Assembly: GCF_017312365.1 (NCBI RefSeq)
Contig: NZ_BLJI01000035.1
Location: 1-44,259 of the forward strand
From: Chroococcus sp. FPU101
GTDB taxonomy: Bacteria > Cyanobacteriota > Cyanobacteriia > Cyanobacteriales > Microcystaceae
Length of the DNA stretch: 44,259 nt
Direction of reading: 5' to 3'
Shown here: positions 16,101 to 24,216 of the stretch, in pieces
How positions within the stretch are numbered: the stretch's first letter is position 1
Layout of the letters: every line of letters begins with the position of its first letter
Position numbers and translations under genes: made by a program
Notes under the pieces: generated by a model
What the model was told of the DNA's origin: nothing
Database searches by the model: none
Seen by the model: only the letters and a program-made list of their open reading frames with translations

Positions 16101-16230
16101 TCAAACTTTGGGAACTGCCGTTTTTGGAGGTATGCTCATTGCTACGTTTTTGAGTTTATTTATTGTCCCAATTTTGTATATTGTAGTGAAAACATTAACC
16201 GAACGAATTCTTAAAGGTAAATTAGGATGA
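13108..16230 (+). CDS. RND efflux permease (HAE1 family, AcrB-like)
   Basis: A 1,040-aa proton-driven multidrug exporter with normal length and topology: N-terminal FFIKRPVFSSV, two large periplasmic loops, and two sets of transmembrane helices. The helix-4 motif GLTLASGMVVDDAIIVVE carries the two aspartates of the proton relay, and the second half has IGLVMLIGMASKNSILIVEFAN. It pairs with the adaptor gene just upstream. The substrate cannot be read from the sequence. No local regulator gene is adjacent. Confidence 0.95.
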   Translation: MFVDFFIKRPVFSSVCAIIILLVGSISIFLLPIERFPDISPTQIQVTANYDGASAEVVENAVTSIVERQINGVEGLKYISSSSSNSGTSSITVTFDSSRNKDLAAVDVQNQVAIVEPQLPDTVQRSGVQVSKESNNILLGIGLFSNNNEYDNIFLSNYADRYLVDALKRVEGVGNVRIFGERRYAMRLWLDPNRLASRNLTTQDVIDALSEQNIQVGAGKLGAEPAPVGQEYQFDLRAVSQLTDPGEFENLLLKTDENGALVRFRDVGRAELGAQDYGSFLRYQAKDAVGLGIYQLPGSNALDVAHKVKDEMKKLKNGFPPNIRYEVAFDTTEFVEESMAEVLNTLLMAVGLVVLVILVFLQDWRTTLIPSLTIPLALIGTFAFVKALNFSINSLTLFGLTLASGMVVDDAIIVVEQISRYIQEQGMNPKEAASRAMSELSSAVIATSLVLMAVFVPVAFFPGTTGALYRQFALTIAFSILISTFLALTLTPSLCGLLLRQGQQLPRWMAVPLGKFNDGLEFTRRKYQGSLFSLSRFKSIIIGLFILLLGFTAWLYLKVPTAFLPEEDQGYFITIIQAPEGVSLQYTSRVMEKVEKELLSVPEIKGVFAVGGFAFGGNTPNQGVIFSTLQPFKERRQPQQTAQAIIGQLFGKFMGIPEARIFPINPPAIQGLGNFGGFVFQLQDRRANGDLNSLVQSMGQLLGKANQTPGLQQVFSTFTANSPQYLIDVNRNKAKALQVSVDEIFNTLQTALGASYVNDFTLQQRTYRVYVQADQKYRSKPEDITKLYVRSATDQMIPLSNLVTITSTTGAQNITHFNLFRAIEINGSAAQGSSSGQAIQSMEQLAQEVLPPGFGYEWSGTTREELESAGLAPIIFSLGLVFVFLVLAAQYENYIDPLIIMLAVPLAIMGALIAQSLRGFPNDVYCQIGLVMLIGMASKNSILIVEFANQLRDEGLPIAKAALEASQERLRPILMTALSTLIGIFPLVIATGAGAGSRQTLGTAVFGGMLIATFLSLFIVPILYIVVKTLTERILKGKLG

Positions 16231-16254
16231 AATTAATTATGCAAATAATGGAAG

Positions 16255-16282
16255 GTAGAGACGTGAGATCTCTCGTCTCTAC
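16255..16282. repeat. Dispersed palindrome, family A, copy 2
   Basis: 28 bp with arms GTAGAGACG/CGTCTCTAC and the palindromic centre GAGATCTC; only one position is unpaired. It lies between two convergent genes (RND permease and EcsC-like), 24 bases after the permease stop. Confidence 0.88.
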
Positions 16283-16311
16283 TAAACATAACTTAATCGA
16301 TTTGACTAATC

Positions 16312-17016
16312 TCAACTGATAGTAATATCAGTGTTAGAGCGTTTTAACTTTTCCTCATAGTACTTAGAAGCAACATTTCCCACCAATGCTAATAAAGTGG
16401 CATCACTTGCTACACCAACGAAAGTACCAACAATAGGAATAATTTCTAAAATACTAAAACCAGCTTTAACGAAACCAGAAGTATTTGTAGACAATAACCA
16501 AATTCCTAACACTTCACCGCGTCTAGTCGGTTCATGAAGATCTAAACCATAAATAGCCGCAATACGATAGATCATTTCTGCTTGTAAGACAGTCACCGCA
16601 GCAATATCTAAGGGTAATAAAGCCAACGCTAAAGGAGGAATAAAATTAGTCACTAGCCCAACTCCACCCGCTTTCCATGTTGTTGTTTGAATGACTCGTT
16701 GTGCTAATTGATATGGACTTTCAAAAGGATGTTCTTGTTTAAGTTTGTTGACATCTCGCTCAACTTCTTCAATATTAACTTGACCTAAAATCGCCATCAA
16801 CCACCTAATAACAGGTACTTTAGTCGCATATTTAACCCAAGGATGTTCAACAACAGGGCTAACAATTTGGCCGACTTTTTCTGTTCCCTTTTCCACAAAA
16901 TCGTGAACTTTGGGTACAAATGAATTACTCGTAGCTTGAAAATTTTGAGAAATCATCTCAACGGTTTTAATTATATCCTCGATCGTTTGTTGATTATTTG
17001 GGTTTTGCTCTGGCAT
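16312..17016 (-). CDS. EcsC-like protein
   Basis: A 234-aa protein with hydrophobic helical stretches (FIPPLALALLPLDIAAVTVLQAEMIYRIAAIYGLD and FSILEIIPIVGTFVGVASDATLLALVG) resembling the EcsC family, often found as peripheral membrane proteins of unknown role. The N-terminus (about residues 1-70) is polar and may be helical. Assignment is by overall pattern (a hydrophobic block followed by Y-RIA-IYG and a second Gly-rich block) and not by an active-site motif. It is monocistronic, facing the RND operon tail to tail. Confidence 0.6.
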   Translation of the reverse strand: MPEQNPNNQQTIEDIIKTVEMISQNFQATSNSFVPKVHDFVEKGTEKVGQIVSPVVEHPWVKYATKVPVIRWLMAILGQVNIEEVERDVNKLKQEHPFESPYQLAQRVIQTTTWKAGGVGLVTNFIPPLALALLPLDIAAVTVLQAEMIYRIAAIYGLDLHEPTRRGEVLGIWLLSTNTSGFVKAGFSILEIIPIVGTFVGVASDATLLALVGNVASKYYEEKLKRSNTDITIS

Positions 17017-17104
17017 AGTTAAGTCACTTTGTCAAATTGAATTCTTAATATTTCCTATTGTAATGAAAAATTAGATTATAGTCTTAAGTCTTAGGGTTGA
17101 TAGA

Positions 17105-17132
17105 CAAGTTTAAAAAGTAATGAGTAAACTTG
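17105..17132. promoter_or_regulatory. Inverted repeat in a divergent promoter region
   Basis: CAAGTTTA (17105-17112), 12 bases, TAAACTTG (17125-17132), both arms perfect. It lies between the divergent EcsC-like gene (start 17016) and the glycosyltransferase-like gene (start 17192), where an operator could control either one. Confidence 0.35.
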
Positions 17133-17191
17133 CTGAAAATAAAAATATTTGTCATTCTGTTTAAAAGGCCCTAAGCTATCCAGCAGTTACA

Positions 17192-18235
17192 ATGCAGAAC
17201 ATATATTTTTATGCCCCCAACGAAATAGATAGAAAAGTGATTCAAGAAGATCATACACAATGGACAGGTTATCACAGTAATTTTATGGCTTGGATTGCTC
17301 AAAGCTACTTTTATCTCAAACAAGCGGGTTTACCCTGCCAAATTACTGAGCAAATACCAGATGAAGGGATTTTAATTGCCGATCGTAATACTTTAGCAGA
17401 AGATTATCCCTTTTTGGATCGAGTCATGCTAATTTGTGCAAAAAGTGATCAAGAATATCATCCATCGGCACATATTCATATTGTTTATAACTTTTTCAAT
17501 TGGTACAGAGATCGAAACACAATTAGAAATCCATATTTACTCAATCATTGGCCAATTCCAGGATTAATATCAAGAAATAAAGAGCGTTTAAGTACAGTAG
17601 AAAACATCGCTTATATTGGTACCAAAAGTCAGCTTGTTCCTGAATTAAATTCAAAAACTTGGACAGATGCTTTAACCTCATTGGGCTGTAATTGGTCACC
17701 TGTTTGGGATCGCACTCAATGGAATAATTACAGTCAACTTGATGTCATCGTCGCTATTCGACGTTTTGAACCCCAAGCTTATCTCAATAAAGGCCCTCTT
17801 AAATTAATTAATGCTTGGTTAGCTGGTGTGCCAATCATTGTTAATTCAGAATCAGGAATTCTAGCACATCAAAGAAACGATTTAGATTTTATTATAGTTA
17901 ATTCTCTAGAAGAAGCAATTCAAGCTGTTGAGCAACTTAAAAATCATCCTGAGCTTTATCATGAAATGATTGCTAATGGATTTGAAAGAGTCAAAGAATA
18001 TACTCTACAACCTACACTAAAACAATGGTTAGATTTTTTTAAAAACATTGTTTACCCAACTTATGAAGAATGGAAAAAATTAAGCAAAACTCAGAAAAGA
18101 ATTCTTTTTATCAGACGTTATTTTGACTTTCGCTATCACAGGGCTAAAGCAAGATTAACAAAACAAGATTATGAAATAGGAACCTTAAAAGAATTTTTAG
18201 AGATTCAAAAACAGTATCAATTAGCTAAATCCTGA
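17192..18235 (+). CDS. Glycosyltransferase-like protein (347 aa)
   Basis: A 347-aa soluble protein. The C-terminal half resembles the nucleotide-sugar-binding Rossmann domain of GT-B glycosyltransferases: LDVIVAIRR, KLINAWLAGVPIIVNSESG (about residues 204-223), then DFIIVNSLEEAIQAVEQLKNHPELYHEM, the usual tail helix set. The N-terminal half is less typical and rich in aromatic residues (YFYAPNEID, YHSNFMAWIAQSYFYL). The last 60 residues are basic. Donor and acceptor are unknown. The tocopherol cyclase gene starts only five bases after its stop, so the two are cotranscribed, although a functional link is not obvious. Confidence 0.65.
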   Translation: MQNIYFYAPNEIDRKVIQEDHTQWTGYHSNFMAWIAQSYFYLKQAGLPCQITEQIPDEGILIADRNTLAEDYPFLDRVMLICAKSDQEYHPSAHIHIVYNFFNWYRDRNTIRNPYLLNHWPIPGLISRNKERLSTVENIAYIGTKSQLVPELNSKTWTDALTSLGCNWSPVWDRTQWNNYSQLDVIVAIRRFEPQAYLNKGPLKLINAWLAGVPIIVNSESGILAHQRNDLDFIIVNSLEEAIQAVEQLKNHPELYHEMIANGFERVKEYTLQPTLKQWLDFFKNIVYPTYEEWKKLSKTQKRILFIRRYFDFRYHRAKARLTKQDYEIGTLKEFLEIQKQYQLAKS

Positions 18236-18240
18236 TTAAA

Positions 18241-19314
18241 ATGAACGATCGTACAACAACTCCCCACGCTGGCTATCATTGGAATTATAAAGATCCCCGT
18301 TTTTTTGAGGGATGGTATTTTCGCGTTACTTTACCTCAAGAAAAACAATCTTTTGCTTTTATTTACTCAATTGAAGATCCTCTGGGTGGACAAGCAATTA
18401 GTGGGGGTGTAGTTCAAATATTAGGCCCCGATGAACAGTATCTTTGTCGTACCTTTCCAGATGTTACACAATTTTGGGCTTCTCCATCTAGATTAGAGTT
18501 AGGTCACTGGCGCAAAACTACCTTAAAACTGCGACCACAACTCCTACAACCCCCCATCTTTGCCAGAGATATCCAAGAAGGCTATCAGGCGACTACAACG
18601 CTACATCAAGGCTATATACGAGATCCTGCGACGGGTCAAGATTGTCGCTGGTATTATGAAGTTAAACCAATTTATGGTTGGGGAAAGCCAAATGAGACGC
18701 AAAAAGCCACTGCGGGATGGTTATCTTATTTACCCATAGCCGATCCAGGATGGCAAGTTTTAACCGCATATGGTTTAGCTTCTGGTTGGATTGAATGGAA
18801 TAATCAACGTTATGATTTTGTAGATGTTCCTTTTTATGCAGAAAAAAATTGGGGTCATTCCTTTCCTGAAAAATGGTTTTGGATCAACTGTAATAGTTTC
18901 CCCACTGAATCTGATTTAACTTTAACGGCGGTTGGTACTAAAAGAAAAGTATTATGGTGGTCTGAATTAGTGGGTTTAATTGGCATTCATCATCAAGGCC
19001 AATTTTATGCTTTTGGGTCTTTAGATTCTCAATTAACTTGGCGTATACAACCTTGGGGACAATGGGAAATACAAGCTCAAAATCAATATTATTCTGTTAA
19101 ACTTTTAGGCACCACTCAAGACTCAGGAACTTGGTTAAGAGTCCCCACTGAGAAAGGTTTACAATTTGGTTGCAGAGATACACTTAAAGGTCATCTGATT
19201 TTAGAATTAAAGAATAATACAGGAAAAATAATTATTGATGAAAAAAGTGATTTATCGGGTTTAGAAATTGGTGGTCACCCTTGGGATGAAGTATGGAAGA
19301 AAGAGTTTATCTAA
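18241..19314 (+). CDS. Tocopherol cyclase family protein
   Basis: A 357-aa homologue of plant VTE1 and Synechocystis Slr1737. In the family the enzyme closes the chromanol ring of 2,3-dimethyl-6-phytyl-1,4-benzoquinol to make gamma-tocopherol. Visible family marks are HAGYHWNYKDPRFFEGWYFRVTL at the N-terminus (split as HAGYHWNY and FFEGWYFRVT), IEDPLGG, YAEKNWGHSFPEKWFWINCN near residues 200-219, and GGHPWDEVW at the end. Length is normal. It implies vitamin E synthesis, as in many cyanobacteria. It is the second gene of a two-gene unit with the glycosyltransferase-like gene. Confidence 0.92.
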   Translation: MNDRTTTPHAGYHWNYKDPRFFEGWYFRVTLPQEKQSFAFIYSIEDPLGGQAISGGVVQILGPDEQYLCRTFPDVTQFWASPSRLELGHWRKTTLKLRPQLLQPPIFARDIQEGYQATTTLHQGYIRDPATGQDCRWYYEVKPIYGWGKPNETQKATAGWLSYLPIADPGWQVLTAYGLASGWIEWNNQRYDFVDVPFYAEKNWGHSFPEKWFWINCNSFPTESDLTLTAVGTKRKVLWWSELVGLIGIHHQGQFYAFGSLDSQLTWRIQPWGQWEIQAQNQYYSVKLLGTTQDSGTWLRVPTEKGLQFGCRDTLKGHLILELKNNTGKIIIDEKSDLSGLEIGGHPWDEVWKKEFI

Positions 19315-19322
19315 TACAATTT

Positions 19323-19532
19323 TTAGTCTACACCAATCATTACATCGGGTGCTTTGACAATTTTGTATGCTACTTTTCTCTCTACTAAACCTAATTTTTC
19401 TACTGAAGAATTAATAATAATCTATATAATTTCTACTTCTTGAGAAATTTCTAAAATAATTTCAGCATTAACAGCGCCTAAAGCCATTTTTTTGATGGTT
19501 CCTTTAAACGAATTACGCGCACTTATTTGCAT
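19323..19532 (-). pseudogene. Molbindin (Mop/TOBE-domain) gene interrupted by one stop codon
   Basis: The frame reads a complete Mop domain of 69 residues: MQISARNSFKGTIKK, GAVNAEIILEIS, then EII, then a TAG at codon 37 (19422-19424), then IIINSSVEKLGLVERKVAY and VKAPDVMIGVD. Intact molbindins have Ser or a similar residue at that position (the EI-S-IIT-SS pattern), so a single base change explains the break. Molbindins store or buffer molybdate. The gene lies divergently next to modA and modBC, the place where mop genes belong. It could be a real recent pseudogene or a sequencing error. Confidence 0.8.
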
Positions 19533-19619
19533 TTTTGATTTGAGCGTGATAAGTTAAAATATTATTCAATTATATCTCATTGCTGTCAAGCATTTTAAAA
19601 CAATACATTTCTTAAAAAC

Positions 19620-20423
19620 ATGAATAGTTCAATGTTTAAAAATAGATTAATTCGTGTTCTGATTTTGTTTCTAATTCCTTTTTGTTTAATTATCAGCAGT
19701 TATCTTTTAAAACCTTTTATCATTTATAGTGCGCCAGATGAATTAATTGTTTCTGCGGCTGCTAGTCTAAAAGATTCACTTGAAGAAATCAAACCAATTT
19801 ATATTAAAAAACAAGCTAATCTTAATTTAACTTATAACTTTGGCTCTTCGGGATCACTACAACAACAGATCGTACAAGGTGCGCCCGTTGATGTTTTTAT
19901 GTCTGCTGCTAAAAAACAGATGGACGCATTACAAGACAAAAGATTATTATCAGATGGCACTCGAAAAAATTTACTTAAAAATCAAATGGTTTTAATTGTA
20001 CCGAAAAATAATACAACCATTAAAAGTTTTCAAGATTTAGCGACTGATAAAAGTAAAAAGATAGCGATGGGTGAGCCTAAAAGTGTTCCTGCTGGACAAT
20101 ATGCCCAAGAAGTTCTTACCTCTTTAGGATTATTAAATAAAGTAACTGATAAAGTGGTTTATGCTAAAGATGTTCGTCAAGTGCTTAGCTATGTAGCAAC
20201 AGGAAATGTAGACGCAGGATTTGTCTATTTAACTGATGCCAAAACTTCAAATAAGATCAAAATTGTAGCAACTGCTTTGCCAAATACCCACTCACCGATT
20301 ATCTATCCTGTTGCAGTTATTAAAGATAGTAAAAATTTGAATGAAGCTAAAAACTATGTAGAATTTTTATCGAGTGAGCGAGCTAAAACTATTTTCAAAA
20401 AATACGGCTTTACTCCAATATGA
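19620..20423 (+). CDS. modA: Molybdate ABC transporter, substrate-binding protein
   Basis: A 267-aa periplasmic binding protein. The signal/anchor is near residues 10-40. The mature part begins ELIVSAAASLKDSLEEI, followed by FNFGSSGSL-type sequence (YNFGSSGSLQQQIVQGAPVDVFMSAA), which carries the oxyanion-binding serines of ModA. The end has VDAGFVYLTDA and SSERAKTIFKKYGF. The stop overlaps the start of modBC as ATGA, so translation is coupled. Molybdate is needed for nitrate reductase and other molybdenum enzymes. Confidence 0.95.
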   Translation: MNSSMFKNRLIRVLILFLIPFCLIISSYLLKPFIIYSAPDELIVSAAASLKDSLEEIKPIYIKKQANLNLTYNFGSSGSLQQQIVQGAPVDVFMSAAKKQMDALQDKRLLSDGTRKNLLKNQMVLIVPKNNTTIKSFQDLATDKSKKIAMGEPKSVPAGQYAQEVLTSLGLLNKVTDKVVYAKDVRQVLSYVATGNVDAGFVYLTDAKTSNKIKIVATALPNTHSPIIYPVAVIKDSKNLNEAKNYVEFLSSERAKTIFKKYGFTPI

Positions 20424-22273
20424 ATTTAGATTTAACGCCTGTTTGGATTTCTCTAAAAACTGCTTCTATTGCTACTCTAATTACGTTTTTTTTAGGAATA
20501 ATTGCTGCTCGTTGGATGATGGGGTATCGGAGAATAGGTAAGGGGTTAATTGATGGTATTTTAACCTCACCTTTAGTTTTACCTCCCACAGTTGTCGGAT
20601 TTTTGTTACTACTATTATTAGGAAAAAATGGGTTACTTGGAAAGATCTTAGACCAACTGAATATAGATATTATCTTTACTTGGTATGCTACAGTGATCGC
20701 GGCTACGGTTGTCGCTTTTCCTTTGATGTATAAAACAGCATTAGGAGCATTTAAACAAATTGATCCTAATTTAATATCTTGTGCTAGAACTTTAGGAGCG
20801 TCAGAATGGCGAGTATTCTGGCATATTACTTTACCTTTAGCTAAACCTGGACTGATTTCGGGTGTTTTACTTTCTTTTGCGCGGGCATTGGGTGAATTTG
20901 GGGCGACTTTAATGCTTGCGGGTAGTATTCCAGGCAAAACTCAAACTATTCCTATTGCGATTTTTTTTGCTGCTGAAGGTGGGGCAATGGATCAAGCTTT
21001 GGTGTTGGTGTTGCTGATTTTAGGAATATCTTTGAGTGTTATGATTGCGGTTGAGTATTATTCTGATGACAGATGGACAACAAAAAAACGTAAACGCCGT
21101 AGGGGTTTAGTTTCCAAACTCTCTAATTTATCCCCTAACTCTTCTTTTATTCCCATCTCTCAATCTAATATTGAACCAGAATTAATCGTAGAGCTACACA
21201 AACATTTATCAGATTTTGACCTTAATATTAGCTTTAATGCAAATAAACAGCCATTAGGTATCTTAGGTGCTTCTGGTTCGGGTAAAAGCATGACCTTACG
21301 TTGTATTGCAGGACTAGAAAAACCCGATCGCGGACGGATTATTCTCAATGGTAGAACCTTATTTGACTCGGAACGCAAAATCAATTTACCGAGTTCTAAA
21401 CGTTGTATCGGTTTCGTGTTCCAAAATTACGCTCTTTTTCCTCATCTTACGGTGGCTCAAAATATCGCCTTTGGTTTACCGAGGGGACTGTCTAAGCTTA
21501 AAATTAAACAAGAAGTCGAATCATGTCTAGAAGCAATTCAGTTAGCAGGAATTTGCGATCGTTATCCTCACGAACTTTCTGGGGGACAACAGCAGCGAGT
21601 CGCCTTAGCCCGCGCTTTAGCCAGTCGTCCTGATATTCTACTCTTAGATGAACCTTTTTCCGCTTTAGATACCTATTTACGCGATCAACTTGAAAAACTT
21701 CTACGAGTTAGCCTCACTCACTATTCTGGCGTTACTCTTTTTGTCACCCACAATTTAGAGGAAGCTTACCGAGTTTGTTCGGATTTATTAGTCATCGATC
21801 AAGGGAAAATTATTTCTAAAGGCACAAAACAAGTAATTTTCGAGCATCCAGCAACAGCAAGGGCAGCACAAGTTACGGGGTGTAAAAACTTCTCACGTGC
21901 AGTTATTATATCTTCTCGACATCTTAAAGCGACTGACTGGGAATGCACATTAGAAACAATAGAACCCCTACCAAAATACTTAGGGTTCGTAGGAATTCGT
22001 GCCCATCAATTTATTTTTCCAGACATCGACGAAACTACAACATCGCACAATATTTTTCCGTGTTGGTTAGCTGCAACCAGTGAAACACAACACCGTGTTA
22101 CACTCTATCTCAAGCTTCATTCTGCCCCAAATAGTGTGCAAGATTACCAGATCCAAGCCGAAGTTTTTAAAGAAAAATGGTATAAGTTAAAGGTTATTCC
22201 TTTTCCTTGGCAAGTTCAGTTACATCCCTTGCGTCTAATGTTGTTTCTAAATTCTGATGATCAGTTGCATTAA
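20420..22273 (+). CDS. modBC: Molybdate ABC transporter, fused permease and ATPase (ModB-ModC)
   Basis: A 617-aa fusion, as in Synechocystis. Residues 1-about 215 are the ModB permease with its EAA loop (ASEWRVFWHITLPLAKPGLISG near 127-148). A basic linker (TKKRKRRR) leads to the ModC ATPase: Walker A GASGSGKS (283-290), Q-loop FVFQNYALFPHL, signature LSGGQQQR (386-393), Walker B DILLLDEP (405-412) and switch His in FVTHN (444). The C-terminal region (about 495-617) takes the place of the usual TOBE regulatory domain but is strongly diverged. The last 80 bases overlap a convergent gene. Confidence 0.95.
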   Translation: MNLDLTPVWISLKTASIATLITFFLGIIAARWMMGYRRIGKGLIDGILTSPLVLPPTVVGFLLLLLLGKNGLLGKILDQLNIDIIFTWYATVIAATVVAFPLMYKTALGAFKQIDPNLISCARTLGASEWRVFWHITLPLAKPGLISGVLLSFARALGEFGATLMLAGSIPGKTQTIPIAIFFAAEGGAMDQALVLVLLILGISLSVMIAVEYYSDDRWTTKKRKRRRGLVSKLSNLSPNSSFIPISQSNIEPELIVELHKHLSDFDLNISFNANKQPLGILGASGSGKSMTLRCIAGLEKPDRGRIILNGRTLFDSERKINLPSSKRCIGFVFQNYALFPHLTVAQNIAFGLPRGLSKLKIKQEVESCLEAIQLAGICDRYPHELSGGQQQRVALARALASRPDILLLDEPFSALDTYLRDQLEKLLRVSLTHYSGVTLFVTHNLEEAYRVCSDLLVIDQGKIISKGTKQVIFEHPATARAAQVTGCKNFSRAVIISSRHLKATDWECTLETIEPLPKYLGFVGIRAHQFIFPDIDETTTSHNIFPCWLAATSETQHRVTLYLKLHSAPNSVQDYQIQAEVFKEKWYKLKVIPFPWQVQLHPLRLMLFLNSDDQLH

Positions 22274-22763
22274 TTAAGATAATACTGGGAAAAGCCATAA
22301 AAACTAACATGATCAAATTAGCAACCCAATAGAGAAAGATCAGCCAGAATAGTGTTAACCAAGGTTGAGGATAGATCAATAAGTGCATTCCTGCCCACAC
22401 CTGCATGATCCGAAAAAGCGTGTAGACGGAGCCGATAAAAACCACAATACTCGGACATAACCAACGGCTAAAAGTGGCTTCAGTTATTAATTGGATGACA
22501 ACAGCCAACAAGTAGAGGAGTAGGAATTGGCGAGACAGTGCATCGTTCCAGAAGACAAATAATAGAATAATCGGAAAAATGACACCAACTACAAGGGCGA
22601 CTTGTACCCATACTTTAATAAACGTCAACTGCCAACGATTAAAAGCGATCGCCGTTCTAAAAGGTATTAATTGTTTTTGAATGAGCCAGCCTATCCCTAC
22701 ACAAACTACGGTAACAAAGATGATGAAAAAAAGAGTAAGAACTAGCTGAGTAAATATACTCAT
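22194..22763 (-). CDS. Multi-span membrane protein of unknown function (189 aa)
   Basis: A 189-aa integral membrane protein with about five hydrophobic segments (start LVLTLFFIIFVTVVCVGIGWLI; then VALVVGVIFPIILLFVF, FLLLYLLAVVIQLI, SIVVFIGSVYTLF and LFWLIFLYWVANLIMLVF) and a short charged C-terminal tail (ETTLDARDVTELAKEKE). No catalytic motif is visible. Its start overlaps the stop of the upstream 65-aa gene as TAATG, so the two are translationally coupled. Its 3' end lies 80 bases inside the convergent modBC gene, so the tail residues share DNA with the ModC C-terminus. Confidence 0.8.
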   Translation of the reverse strand: MSIFTQLVLTLFFIIFVTVVCVGIGWLIQKQLIPFRTAIAFNRWQLTFIKVWVQVALVVGVIFPIILLFVFWNDALSRQFLLLYLLAVVIQLITEATFSRWLCPSIVVFIGSVYTLFRIMQVWAGMHLLIYPQPWLTLFWLIFLYWVANLIMLVFMAFPSIILINATDHQNLETTLDARDVTELAKEKE

Positions 22764-22960
22764 TATTTTTGAGATTCATTTTTAATCGGTTTGCCGCGAC
22801 GTTCTGCCCATTCTTCGGCTTGTGCTGTAGCGATCGCAATAGAACGCCCCTCATCATAACCCTCATTTAGTAAAGCATTAGCAATATCGATCGCTTTAGA
22901 ACGTACTTCGGGCGTTAGATTTTTTAGTGAGATAGGGTAATCAGTGTAAGACCAAGGCAT
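22763..22960 (-). CDS. YdaT/DUF2188-like small protein (65 aa)
   Basis: A 65-aa soluble protein starting MPWSYTDYPISLKNL and containing EVRSKAIDIANALLNEGYDEGRSIAIATAQAEEWAERR. This pattern (PWS..DYP.S.KNL, A.DIANA, GYDEGR.I.IA...A..W) matches small stress-linked proteins of the YdaT type found across bacteria; no biochemical role is known to me. It is the first gene of a coupled pair with the 189-aa membrane protein (TAATG overlap). Confidence 0.75.
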   Translation of the reverse strand: MPWSYTDYPISLKNLTPEVRSKAIDIANALLNEGYDEGRSIAIATAQAEEWAERRGKPIKNESQK

Positions 22961-23123
22961 AACAGTAATTCCTATTGCTTCATCTTTAGTCTAAAAGGAG
23001 AACCATTGAGATGATAACCATCCTAAGACAGAAAACAATTTTCAGTGAAGCTGTTATTTTGAACAAAAAATCGGGAACTTTATTAATAGAGTTTCTGCCT
23101 TAGAAGTCGGGCAAAGGGGGTTA

Positions 23124-24029
23124 ATGATTTTGGATAATGCAAATACTCAAAAGATTCTCGGCTTTTTTATTGAAGAATCCAAAGAACATCTCGAAACCAT
23201 TGAACAGGGTATATTGAATTTATCTGCAACAGCCAATGATGCAGAACAAGTTAACGAATTATTTCGGGCAGCACATTCGATAAAAGGGGGTGCAGCAATG
23301 CTCGGATATAGTTGCATTCAAAAAACCGCCCATCGTCTTGAAGATGCTTTTAAAGTCTTACGAGAACATCGTATTACAATCGACGAAAAGCTAGAATCGT
23401 TACTACTTAAGAGTTATGACGCACTACAAGAATTCATTGAGAAACTACAAGGGCCATTTGGATTACAAGACGATGATGCAGAAGCTATTATCAGTCAAGT
23501 AGAACCTACTTTTGGCGAGTTACAGAGTCATTTAGCCAGTCTTCTAACCCCAGGTAGCGTCATTGAAAATTCACCCAAAGAAAAAGCATCAATTGACTGG
23601 GGAACTAAAGTTAGAGATCTATTAAAACAAATGCTACAACTGTTTAAACAAGAAGCCAATACCGCTAGTCGTCAGCAACTACAAAGTCTCTGTTATCAAC
23701 TTTCTCAGTTAGCCCCTCATGAGACGGGATGGCAAAAACTGATTAAAATGGCACAGACAGCGATCGCTAATCCTAAACATAACTATCATACCTTAGCTCC
23801 AGTCGTGATTAAAGAATTAAAGTTAGCCAGTGATTTAATCGAACTCGGACAAAATCAAAGAATAACCCCTAGTTCAGAACTACAATACCTCGCTGCGGCT
23901 AAATTACCACAAGTCTTAGTCACTCTAGAACCTAAATCAGTTGCTAACACACTCTTACAAATGTTTAATCAACAACAAGTATCTCAAGTCATACAAATTC
24001 TACAATCTGCTAAACAATCTTACCCTTAA
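23124..24029 (+). CDS. Hpt-domain phosphotransfer protein (301 aa)
   Basis: The N-terminal about 120 residues form an Hpt domain with the phospho-accepting His51 in LFRAAHSIKGGAAMLG and the second helix HRLEDAFKVLRE, as at the start of CheA-type kinases. The remaining about 180 residues are helical with no kinase, P2 or receiver domain, and I do not recognise them. It therefore seems to be a stand-alone phosphotransfer or scaffold protein in a two-component network; partners are not in the neighbourhood. ATG at 23124 has GGGGG about 8 bases upstream. Confidence 0.85.
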   Translation: MILDNANTQKILGFFIEESKEHLETIEQGILNLSATANDAEQVNELFRAAHSIKGGAAMLGYSCIQKTAHRLEDAFKVLREHRITIDEKLESLLLKSYDALQEFIEKLQGPFGLQDDDAEAIISQVEPTFGELQSHLASLLTPGSVIENSPKEKASIDWGTKVRDLLKQMLQLFKQEANTASRQQLQSLCYQLSQLAPHETGWQKLIKMAQTAIANPKHNYHTLAPVVIKELKLASDLIELGQNQRITPSSELQYLAAAKLPQVLVTLEPKSVANTLLQMFNQQQVSQVIQILQSAKQSYP

Positions 24030-24088
24030 AATTGATGTATAGATTGATTTAATTACCTTACCTCCAACCCCTTTCCACCGCCCCCTAG

Positions 24089-24109
24089 CCCCCTCCTGTG
24101 AGGAGGGGG
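24089..24109. repeat. GC-rich hairpin (dispersed-repeat-like)
   Basis: Perfect 9-bp arms CCCCCTCCT/AGGAGGGGG around loop GTG, inside a longer C-rich block (from about 24060) with CTAG on both sides of the hairpin. It is far richer in GC than the surroundings. It follows the Hpt gene by 60 bases and could end its transcript. The style matches mobile intergenic repeats of cyanobacteria. Confidence 0.7.
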
Positions 24110-24216
24110 AACGCTAGAGGAATTAGTTTGTTTATCGAGGGGGAACTAAAAGGAAACTTTTTATATTGGCGAGGGGTGTACAATGCTATAAACAAAAGGT
24201 TTTTGAGGCTAAACCC

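Noticed and set aside
20410-20937. 175-codon frame antisense to the ModB part
   Set aside because: ModB is clearly conserved on the other strand; the antisense product is low in protein-like features.
23011-23103. 30-codon frame before the Hpt gene with AAGGAG about 14 bases upstream
   Set aside because: The ribosome site is too far away, the peptide has no clear pattern, and the leader of the Hpt gene explains the region.
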